Below, in pieces: positions 1-6,143 of a DNA stretch of 17,953 nucleotides. Location: NCBI GenBank assembly GCA_934371475.1, contig CAKRNX010000037.1, positions 1-17,953 of the forward strand. The letters run 5' to 3'. Below the pieces are notes generated by a model. It had not been told where the DNA came from. It ran no database searches and was given only the letters and a program-made list of their open reading frames with translations. Both the position numbers and the translations under genes were made by a program. Each line of letters starts with the position of its first letter. The first letter of the stretch is position 1. Source of the DNA: an uncultured Lachnospiraceae bacterium. GTDB lineage: Bacteria; Bacillota; Clostridia; Lachnospirales; Lachnospiraceae.

Positions 1-379
1 GGGCGGCGTAGCGGGGCTACGTCAACCGAATAAGGGCAAAATATACCGCAAAGTGGGGCTCGCAGATCGCGGAAATGTTTTTTCAAACACGCTCTAAAAT
101 GTGCTTAAAAAGATTTTTTGTAAACTATGGGGTTCAATCTGTGAAAATTTTGACTGAATGAAAGAAATTTCTCTGTAAAATGCGATTAGCAGATCGTAGA
201 AATGCAATGTTTCAAAACTGTTTTGATATTCTTATATATGAAATGTGATAATAAAAATACGTATGTTTACTATATCACAGATATAAAAAAAGAGCAAGAC
301 CGACATTATTCTATTGAATACCGCACCCTGTCCACAGCCTCAAATACTTCGCTGCCTGGAGCACTCATGTCTTCCGCTC
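1..379. other. AT-rich intergenic region with small repeats, no gene recognised
   Basis: No convincing gene is visible. The first bases form a hairpin (CGTAGC, GGG loop, GCTACG at 7-21). Reading frames that enter from the left edge stop at once (TAA at 31-33 in one plus frame, TAA near 95-97 in another), so a short 3' end of a gene lying outside the window cannot be excluded. An imperfect direct repeat, GCAGATCG followed two bases later by GAAATG, occurs at 62-77 and 189-204. The segment 78-94 carries TTTTCAAACACGCTC, the reverse complement of a motif at 15758-15772. Two weak hairpins lie at 212-226 and 271-285. The phosphopantetheinyl transferase gene ends at 380, and no convincing intrinsic terminator follows it on the minus strand. 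Confidence 0.6.
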
Positions 380-1024
380 TTATCTTTTCTCTTGTATCTC
401 CCACTCTGTACCCGGCGGAGCACAGACGGAAAGTGTATACTCTTCTGTCTGAAGCATCCCAAACTGCCATTCCCGGCCATCTATCCGGCAGAGATAGTTT
501 GACTGCCATGGACGAAATATATGCTCTGTCTGATCTGTATTCTCCCTGTCCCTCAGCGGTTCCTGACGGAAGGATTCTGCCATCATATCCGGAAACCATA
601 CCCGGAATGTGCGAAGATCCCGCCTCAGTCCGGTTCCGATGCATTTCAGGTAACTCTCCTTTCCGCTCCAGATTATTCCAAGCGCCGCCTGCGCCATCTG
701 CACCGGCAGCGCTTTCAGATCCCGATACTCCTGCGGATGAGCGCTTCGCTGCGCCAGCTTTTCTTTCCAGGGAAATCTGCGTTCCACATCAATCCCTATC
801 GGTACATCCCCCACTGCACAGGCTACGCATACCGGACAGTGGCTGATATTAAACTTTATCTCTGGCCGCTCTGTCAGAAAAGGTTTGCCTCCCTTTTCTT
901 TTCCATAAGAAAAAGGAGAGTTCACCCCCTCCTTCTCCAGCATTTCTTCTAACAGACGATGAGCCATCTGATGCTGACTTGTCTTTTCCCCCTGATATTC
1001 CCGGTAGCAGATCCTGATTTTCAT
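380..1024 (-). CDS. 4'-phosphopantetheinyl transferase, Sfp type
   Basis: The 214-residue protein has the signature of Sfp/AcpT-type transferases, which move the phosphopantetheine arm of coenzyme A onto a serine of carrier proteins in the cytoplasm. Visible motifs are KPFL (47-50), FNISHC (58-63), GIDVE (77-81, the Mg-binding Asp79 and Glu81) and WSGKESYLK (119-127), matching the family WxxKEA/SxxK motif. The ATG overlaps the sigK stop as ATGA, with GAGGGAG (1033-1039) eight bases upstream, so translation is probably coupled to sigK. No polyketide or peptide synthetase is present in the window, so the carrier protein served is unknown; fatty-acid ACP is possible if no AcpS exists. The C-terminus is slightly shorter than in Sfp, but nothing looks broken. 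Confidence 0.88.
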   Translation of the reverse strand: MKIRICYREYQGEKTSQHQMAHRLLEEMLEKEGVNSPFSYGKEKGGKPFLTERPEIKFNISHCPVCVACAVGDVPIGIDVERRFPWKEKLAQRSAHPQEYRDLKALPVQMAQAALGIIWSGKESYLKCIGTGLRRDLRTFRVWFPDMMAESFRQEPLRDRENTDQTEHIFRPWQSNYLCRIDGREWQFGMLQTEEYTLSVCAPPGTEWEIQEKR

Positions 1025-1641
1025 TCAAAGCACTCCCTCAGCTTCTCCAATGCATTTTTTTCAATCCTGGATACATAGGAACGGCTGATCCCCAACTGAC
1101 TGGCGATTTCACGCTGCGTCATTTCCCGTCTGCCTCCCAGCCCGTAACGGACTGCAATGACCTGACGCTCCCGGCTGTCCAGCACCTGATCCAGATATTC
1201 GTACAGCTTTTTTATATTTTTTTGAAGTTCGAGTTCCTGCAGCACATCTATCGGCTCACTCTCCAGCACATCCATCAGCCGAAGTTCCCGCCCCTCCTGG
1301 TCAATGCCGATCTTTTCATAGATCGACACCTCCCTGGACTGCTTCTTTTTGACCCGCATCATCATCAGGAGTTCATTTTCGATACATCTGGCCGCATAAG
1401 TGGCCAGACGGCTGTTCTTCTCACAGTCAAATGTAGATACTGCTTTGATCAGTCCGATAATCCCCACAGAAATCAGCTCATCCTGCTCAGTGTCAGCCCC
1501 CTGATATTTACGGGCCACATGGGCTACCAGCCGGAGATTGCGCTCAATCAGAATATTTCTGGCTTCTGCATCCCCATTGCGGTACTGCCAAAGATAATAT
1601 GCTTCCTCTTCCTGCGACAGCGGCTTTGGAAAAGTTTTCAA
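1021..1641 (-). CDS. sigK: RNA polymerase sporulation sigma factor SigK
   Basis: A 206-residue sigma-70 factor closest in sequence feel to SigK, the late mother-cell sporulation sigma factor. The N-terminal FPKPLSQEEEAYYL, region 2 (about 28-100, with RNLRLVAHVARKY and LATYAARCIENE) and region 4 (about 155-200, helix-turn-helix MTQREIASQLGISRSYVSRI) are all present. The start is TTG at 1639-1641, preceded four bases away by GAGGTG (1646-1651). Upstream in frame only ten codons remain before a TAG, and none is a good start. The protein therefore lacks the roughly 20-residue membrane pro-sequence of Bacillus SigK, as reported for Clostridioides difficile. The gene is uninterrupted, with no skin element. 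A candidate SigE-like promoter lies just upstream. It is followed by, and overlaps, the transferase gene. Confidence 0.9.
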   Translation of the reverse strand: MKTFPKPLSQEEEAYYLWQYRNGDAEARNILIERNLRLVAHVARKYQGADTEQDELISVGIIGLIKAVSTFDCEKNSRLATYAARCIENELLMMMRVKKKQSREVSIYEKIGIDQEGRELRLMDVLESEPIDVLQELELQKNIKKLYEYLDQVLDSRERQVIAVRYGLGGRREMTQREIASQLGISRSYVSRIEKNALEKLRECFE

Positions 1642-1668
1642 AAGGCACCTCGAAGGGGGTTTTACTCC

Positions 1669-1696
1669 ATTCTATGATGCCTTGTGTCCAAATGTG
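1669..1696 (-). promoter_or_regulatory. candidate SigE/SigK-type promoter of sigK
   Basis: Reading the minus strand, CACATT (1691-1696) is followed after 14 bases by CATAGAAT (1669-1676). This resembles the mother-cell sporulation consensus (ATATT-like -35, CATACAAT-like -10) with its short 14-base spacing. It would start a transcript about ten bases before the GAGGTG ribosome site. The match is short, so this is a suggestion rather than a firm call. Confidence 0.35.
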
Positions 1697-1709
1697 TCTG
1701 CACTGCTGC

Positions 1710-3515
1710 TTACTGTTCTGTTGTCCCTTTTTCTTTTCCGCTGTAATCGAGCGGGTCAAAATACTGCTGTTTATAATAGGCAAACAGCGCACGGTATTCT
1801 TCTGAATCTCCAGTATGCATCCTGTGTGCCGCCTCATGCTTGTCGATAAACATATCGCCGCTGATGCGCTGGATCACATAAATCGCAATACTGGAACAGT
1901 GATCCGAAATACGCTCCATCGCAGTCAGAATCTCCAGGAAGGAAATACCTGCCTGCACACCGCAGGTTCCCTTCTGCAGGCGGTCAATATGATGATTTTT
2001 CAACATCTCTTTGATGCCGTCAATAACCTCTTCGAGCGGCTCCACCCGGTATGCCGCCATGATATCGTCACCCTTAAACGCACTGACTGTCATATTAAGG
2101 ATCCTGGAAGTGGCATCCGCCAGCGTCTTCAGCTCTGCAAGACCATCTTCGGTAAAGTCGATATTCTGCTCTTTATTGTACTGGCCCACCTCGGCAATAT
2201 TCACACAGTGGTCTCCGATACGTTCAAAATCGCCCACACAGTTAAGCATCTCCGTATAAAGTCTGTTCTCAGCCTTATTAATACTGTGGGCATTTACCTT
2301 GACCATGTAATCCCCAAGCGCTGTCTCAGCCTTATCGAGGAACAGCTCATTCTGCTCCAGCTTCTCATGGAGCTTCTCATCATAATTCACCGACAGCTCA
2401 ATTGCCATCTGCAGATTTTCTTCTACCGTCTCGCCCATCGCACAGACTACCTTTTTACACTGATCCAGTGCCAGTGCCGGAGATTTCTCAAAAATAGGAT
2501 CCAGCAATGCCAGACAGGAATCCATTCGGCTGGGCGCCCCATCTTTGATAATATTCTCTGCGGCCTTTGCAAGTTTGGCTGTAAACGGATACATAACCAG
2601 ACTCATCACAATATTGAACAGACTGTGAAAGTTGGCGATTGAACCTCTCGTCATCACAGAATTCCAGAATGGGAATCCCATCAGCGTCTGATATCCGTAA
2701 ATCACTACAAGAAACAGCACAGCATTGATACTGTTCATCAGAATATCAACACAGACAACTCTCTTTGCCTTTTTGTTCGTTCCGATACTGGCCAGCACAA
2801 CCGGAACACATTTACCGATATTCTGTCCGATAATAATCGGCGCTGCCATGGAAAATGTCACACTGCCTGTGGAAGCCAGTGCCTGCAGAATACCGACTGA
2901 TGCGGAAGAACTCTGCAGAATTGTTGTTACAAGAATACCTAACAGCATCGCCAGCAGAGGATTCTTAAACATCATAAACAGATTCATAAACTGTTCAGAT
3001 TCTTTGAGGGGATCCAGTGCCGTCTCCATCGTAGACATTCCCACGAACAGAATACCAAATCCGACAAAAATAGATGCGATGCCCCTGGTCTTTTTCTTTT
3101 TGGAACAAAGGAGCACAAATGCACCCACCATAACCAGAAACGGTGCGAAAGACGATGGCTTCAGCAGGGACACCAGCGTATTTCCTGCCCCATTCACATC
3201 TGCCAGCCGCAAAATCTGTGCTGTCACGGTCGTACCAATATTGGCACCCATCATCACCGGAATAGCCTGTACAAGTTTCATGATCCCTGCATTTACAAAA
3301 CCGACCAGCATAATCGTTGTCGCACCGGAACTCTGTATGACCGCCGTCACACCGGTTCCCAGCAGGAATGCCTTCAGCTTGCTGTTGGTAAGCTTCTCCA
3401 GAGTCCTTTCCAGACTGCCTCCGGCGATCTGCTGCAGGGATGAGCTCAGCAGATTCATTCCATACAGGAACAAACCAATACCGCCCATCAGTGACAATAT
3501 CATTTGCACATTCAT
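1710..3515 (-). CDS. Na/Pi cotransporter family protein with C-terminal PhoU-like domain
   Basis: A 601-residue membrane protein of the NptA/YjbB-type sodium:phosphate cotransporter family. Two inverted-repeat transport units are recognisable by QSSGATT (61-67) and QSSSASVG (201-208), each followed by a glycine-rich segment (GANIGTTVTA 90-99; GQNIGKCVPVV 230-240). Hydrophobic helices fill about residues 1-315. The rest, about 340-600, is helical and soluble, with the PhoU-like pattern ERIGDHCVNIAE and ERISDHCSSIAI, which binds metal or senses phosphate status in relatives. The likely role is sodium-driven phosphate transport across the cytoplasmic membrane; direction and substrate are inferred from the family. 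The ATG has a strong GGAGGAG site (3519-3526 region) and its own promoter. SigK starts 68 bases downstream. Confidence 0.9.
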   Translation of the reverse strand: MNVQMILSLMGGIGLFLYGMNLLSSSLQQIAGGSLERTLEKLTNSKLKAFLLGTGVTAVIQSSGATTIMLVGFVNAGIMKLVQAIPVMMGANIGTTVTAQILRLADVNGAGNTLVSLLKPSSFAPFLVMVGAFVLLCSKKKKTRGIASIFVGFGILFVGMSTMETALDPLKESEQFMNLFMMFKNPLLAMLLGILVTTILQSSSASVGILQALASTGSVTFSMAAPIIIGQNIGKCVPVVLASIGTNKKAKRVVCVDILMNSINAVLFLVVIYGYQTLMGFPFWNSVMTRGSIANFHSLFNIVMSLVMYPFTAKLAKAAENIIKDGAPSRMDSCLALLDPIFEKSPALALDQCKKVVCAMGETVEENLQMAIELSVNYDEKLHEKLEQNELFLDKAETALGDYMVKVNAHSINKAENRLYTEMLNCVGDFERIGDHCVNIAEVGQYNKEQNIDFTEDGLAELKTLADATSRILNMTVSAFKGDDIMAAYRVEPLEEVIDGIKEMLKNHHIDRLQKGTCGVQAGISFLEILTAMERISDHCSSIAIYVIQRISGDMFIDKHEAAHRMHTGDSEEYRALFAYYKQQYFDPLDYSGKEKGTTEQ

Positions 3516-3577
3516 AATCTCCTCCTACGTGCCGCTCTATTCTTTTTTACTTACATAGATTTTACCCTATGGCATTA

Positions 3578-3606
3578 ACTATAACATACATATTGAGAAA
3601 AGTTAA
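3578..3606 (-). promoter_or_regulatory. sigma-A promoter of the Na/Pi cotransporter gene
   Basis: On the minus strand TTAACT (3601-3606) and TATAGT (3578-3583) are separated by exactly 17 bases in a locally AT-rich stretch. The transcript would start about 55-60 bases upstream of the ATG at 3515, leaving a short leader with a strong ribosome site. This separates the transporter from the U32 gene operon that ends upstream at 3695. Confidence 0.6.
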
Positions 3607-3658
3607 GAATAAATTGTTCCTATCTGGCAGACCGGACAAGGTGCGTCTTGCTGGAAGC

Positions 3659-3694
3659 TATATCAGATGTGGGCATATTCTCACATCCGATATA
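3659..3694 (-). other. 13-bp hairpin directly after the U32 gene stop
   Basis: The arms TATATCAGATGTG (3659-3671) and CACATCCGATATA (3682-3694) pair over 13 positions with one G-U type mismatch around a 10-base loop. The stem begins immediately after the TAG of the U32 gene. No T-run follows on the minus strand, so it is not a classical intrinsic terminator; it may protect or define the 3' end of the long operon. Its distal arm continues into a 17-base sequence shared, with one mismatch, with the dyad element near 15425-15441. Confidence 0.6.
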
Positions 3695-4912
3695 CTACTC
3701 TTTTCTTCGCAGAATATCATACTGCTCGGCCTCGCCCCCCAGTCGAATAAAGAGGCGCTGTCTGGGGTGCGGAGCGCTTTCCATATTATCACCGTCCTCA
3801 TTTCTTATCTCGAGCACCGGCACTTCCAGATTTCGTCCGTCCGGCTTCATAATTTCAATCATCTCGCCGACAGAAAATTTATTTTTCTGCTCAATCTGAT
3901 AAGATCCGTCCGGATTTACCTGCTCTATCATTCCCAGATATTCTTTGATATACGTATTGCTGTCGTAGATCTGTGCCGTCTCATCTGGCTTTCCATAAAA
4001 AAATCCTGTCGTAAACTGCCGGTAGGTGCAGTTGGAAATCTGCTCCCGATACCAATCCATATTCTTCTCATAAAGGGCAGGATCTTTCTGATAATCGTCA
4101 ATGGCCTTTCGATACGTCCGCGCTACTGTCGCCACATACAGTGCGGTCTTCATCCGCCCCTCAATTTTCAGACTGTCAATTCCTGCATTTAAGATGTCCG
4201 GAATATGCTCAATCATGCACAGATCTTTGGAATTGAAAATGTAAGTCCCCCTCTCATTCTCATACACCGGCATATACTCTCCGGGTCTGGTCTCTTCCAC
4301 AATTGAATATTTCCAGCGGCAGGGATGCGTACATGCTCCCCGGTTGGCATCCCGTCCGGCCAGGAAATTGCTCAGCAGACATCTTCCGGAGTAAGAAATG
4401 CACATGGCTCCGTGAATGAATGTCTCAATCTCCAGGTCGTCTGGAATATGCGCCCGGATCTGGCGGATCTCTTCCAGGGACAGTTCCCGTCCGCAGACAA
4501 CTCTCTTGGCTCCCAGTTCATGCCAGAAGCGGAATGTCTCATAATTGACATTGTTGGCCTGCGTGCTCACATGGCGTTCAATCTCCGGACAGACTCTCTT
4601 TGCCGTCATGAACACGCCAGGATCTGCGATAATCAGTGCATCCGGTTCAATCTCTCCCAGTTCCCGGAAATATTCTTCCACGCCGGGCAGATCCGCATTG
4701 TGCGCCAGAATGTTTGCCGTCACATAAACTTTCACTCCGTGCGCATGGGCAAACGCGATTCCCTCACGCATATCATCCAGCGAAAAATTTTTTGCTTTTG
4801 CTCTCAGTCCGAACGCTTCCCCTCCGATATACACGGCATCAGCGCCAAACATGACAGCTGTTTTCAGTACCTCCAGACAGCTTGCCGGTATCAGCAGCTC
4901 AGGATGTCTCAT
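3695..4912 (-). CDS. peptidase U32 family protein, TrhP-type tRNA hydroxylation protein
   Basis: A 405-residue U32-family protein. The N-terminal barrel motifs are ELLIPASCLEVLKTAV, GADAVYIGG and IADPGVF. The family signature is spread over residues 165-200, with four cysteines (C171, C178, C194, C198) in a pattern suited to an iron-sulfur site. Members next to TrmR (YrrN/YrrO, now TrhP1/TrhP2 in Bacillus) hydroxylate U34 of tRNA from prephenate; despite the name, protease activity is doubtful. The start was chosen at ATG 4912 because GGAGG (4920-4924) sits seven bases upstream. ATG 4915 and GTG 4933 are in-frame alternatives, the last overlapping the trmR stop. It is the last gene of the long operon. 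Only one U32 gene is present, where Bacillus has two. Confidence 0.85.
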   Translation of the reverse strand: MRHPELLIPASCLEVLKTAVMFGADAVYIGGEAFGLRAKAKNFSLDDMREGIAFAHAHGVKVYVTANILAHNADLPGVEEYFRELGEIEPDALIIADPGVFMTAKRVCPEIERHVSTQANNVNYETFRFWHELGAKRVVCGRELSLEEIRQIRAHIPDDLEIETFIHGAMCISYSGRCLLSNFLAGRDANRGACTHPCRWKYSIVEETRPGEYMPVYENERGTYIFNSKDLCMIEHIPDILNAGIDSLKIEGRMKTALYVATVARTYRKAIDDYQKDPALYEKNMDWYREQISNCTYRQFTTGFFYGKPDETAQIYDSNTYIKEYLGMIEQVNPDGSYQIEQKNKFSVGEMIEIMKPDGRNLEVPVLEIRNEDGDNMESAPHPRQRLFIRLGGEAEQYDILRRKE

Positions 4913-4929
4913 CATATTCCCTCCATTTC

Positions 4930-5574
4930 TCACTCAGCCTTAATGCTCACCGCGGCTCCGTCGCCGATGGGCACAATAGAAGTGATCAGTCCTTCCGTAT
5001 GTTTCAGTTCATACAGATAATCTCTCATTCTTTTATAAATTGTCCTGTTTCGGCGCTCCACCGCATAGTGGGACTCGATAATATCTCCGTCCTGCAGGAC
5101 ATTGTCTGATATCATGACACCGCCGGGAGCCAACAGGCGCAGCGTCTCCGGCAGGAAATGGATATACTGCCCTTTCGCCGCATCCATGAAAATAAAATCA
5201 TACGTGCCGGTCAGCTCTCTTAAAATATCCAGTGCATCACCCTCCAGCAGCGTAATGCGTGCTCCATACCTGCTTCCGGCAAAATTTTCCCTGGCAATGG
5301 GAACACGCTTTTCATATTTTTCAATCGTTGTAATCTTGCAGTCCTCATCGGTATATTCCGCCATCAGAAGTGCGGAAAATCCCACTGCTGTCCCGACTTC
5401 CAGAATCTTTTTCGGTTTTTTCAGCGCCAGAAAAACCCGAAGAAAACTCTGCATTTCGTGACGGATAATCGGAACTTTATCCTCCATCGCCTGTCTCTCC
5501 AGGCTGTCCAGAAATTCACCGTTTCCGCCATCCAGCGAATTAATATAGGTAATCATGCGCTCATCTACAATCAT
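4930..5574 (-). CDS. trmR: tRNA 5-hydroxyuridine methyltransferase (class I O-methyltransferase)
   Basis: A 214-residue SAM-dependent O-methyltransferase of the YrrM/TrmR and caffeoyl-CoA methyltransferase fold. The SAM-binding motif is LEVGTAVGFSAL (58-69); the acidic E85 of IEKYEKR, D131 of MDAAKGQY and the DN pair at 157-158 match the metal/SAM site of the family. TrmR methylates 5-hydroxyuridine at wobble position 34 to 5-methoxyuridine in tRNAs reading NYN-type codons. Placement directly before a U32 hydroxylation gene, as in Bacillus yrrM-yrrN-yrrO, supports this over a small-molecule methyltransferase. The ATG has AGGGGA a few bases upstream. The stop lies 17 bases before the chosen start of the U32 gene. 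Confidence 0.85.
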   Translation of the reverse strand: MIVDERMITYINSLDGGNGEFLDSLERQAMEDKVPIIRHEMQSFLRVFLALKKPKKILEVGTAVGFSALLMAEYTDEDCKITTIEKYEKRVPIARENFAGSRYGARITLLEGDALDILRELTGTYDFIFMDAAKGQYIHFLPETLRLLAPGGVMISDNVLQDGDIIESHYAVERRNRTIYKRMRDYLYELKHTEGLITSIVPIGDGAAVSIKAE

Positions 5575-5686
5575 TACATTTCCCCTGTCGTCTATATCTT
5601 AAAACATGTTCCGGAAGCAGCCTGTCTCTTCTCTGCGTGCTGCGCAATCTACACTCCGTTTCGGTCGCTTCCCCATATCCCCGTCA

Positions 5687-6049
5687 TCAGACTGAAATCA
5701 CATCTGTCAGACCGTCCAGTTCCAGATCCGTCACATTCATCACTTCCATGCTGATCTTCTGCAGCATCCTGCAAATCCCCACCTCCGCAGACAGATAATC
5801 CGATACCACTTTATTTTTGCGGATCTCCCGACGTTTTTCATAAAGACGCTTCATCTCGTCAGCCAGATCCAGCGAAGAGTTGGAATTTTGCAGCAGATAT
5901 GTTTCCCTGCGAAATTCATCAATGATTTTTCTCAGCTCCGGCTGCTGGCGTACCTGCTCGCGGCACTGTTCAAAGTTCCGATATTCCACACTGTTCCGTA
6001 TGGCTTCCATCAATGCTCTGGTACATGCTTCTACTTCACTGCTCATCAT
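5687..6049 (-). CDS. YlbF family protein (RNA-processing/competence regulator family)
   Basis: A 120-residue all-helical protein with the YlbF/YmcA pattern: an N-terminal helix followed by EYRNFEQCREQVRQQPEL, then REIRKNKVVSDYL and a C-terminal helix. In Bacillus YlbF, YmcA and YaaT form a complex that influences RNase Y-dependent mRNA maturation, competence and biofilm development. The start is taken at ATG 6049 (6046 is adjacent and also possible) because GGAGG lies eight bases upstream; the in-frame ATG at 6073 has no ribosome site and abuts a strong RNA stem. It follows the RNase J gene by about 95 bases and precedes trmR by 112 bases. The link to RNA turnover is inferred from family and position. 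Confidence 0.8.
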   Translation of the reverse strand: MMSSEVEACTRALMEAIRNSVEYRNFEQCREQVRQQPELRKIIDEFRRETYLLQNSNSSLDLADEMKRLYEKRREIRKNKVVSDYLSAEVGICRMLQKISMEVMNVTDLELDGLTDVISV

Positions 6050-6073
6050 CCCGTTTTCCTCCAAACGCTGCAT

Positions 6074-6112
6074 CGGGCCGCTGCAGGATCGATCTGATCC
6101 CGCGGCAGCCCG
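6074..6112 (-). other. strong 17-bp stem-loop between rnj and ylbF
   Basis: On the minus strand the left arm (6096-6112) and right arm (6074-6090) pair over 17 positions with one C-A mismatch and two G-U pairs around a five-base loop. No T-run follows, so it is not an ordinary terminator. It could be an RNase III or RNase J processing point or a stability element that sets the ratio of RNase J to the downstream proteins. Confidence 0.7.
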
Positions 6113-6143
6113 CTCAATCCTCGTGTGTCTTATTATATCCAGA

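Noticed and set aside
284..330. T-run on the minus strand after the transferase gene as a terminator
   Set aside because: The only nearby stem (TATTC/GAATA) is weak, AT-only and about 20 bases from the T-run.
306..644. Second minus-strand frame overlapping the 3' end of the transferase gene
   Set aside because: Different frame within a well-supported gene, no domain, no convincing start.
202..846. Plus-strand open frame of 214 codons opposite the phosphopantetheinyl transferase
   Set aside because: It lies antisense to a gene with clear motifs, is proline/serine-rich in a way typical of shadow frames, and has no ribosome site or recognisable domain.
1815..2642. Plus-strand open frame of 275 codons opposite the Na/Pi cotransporter
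   Set aside because: Antisense shadow of a conserved gene with no family resemblance.
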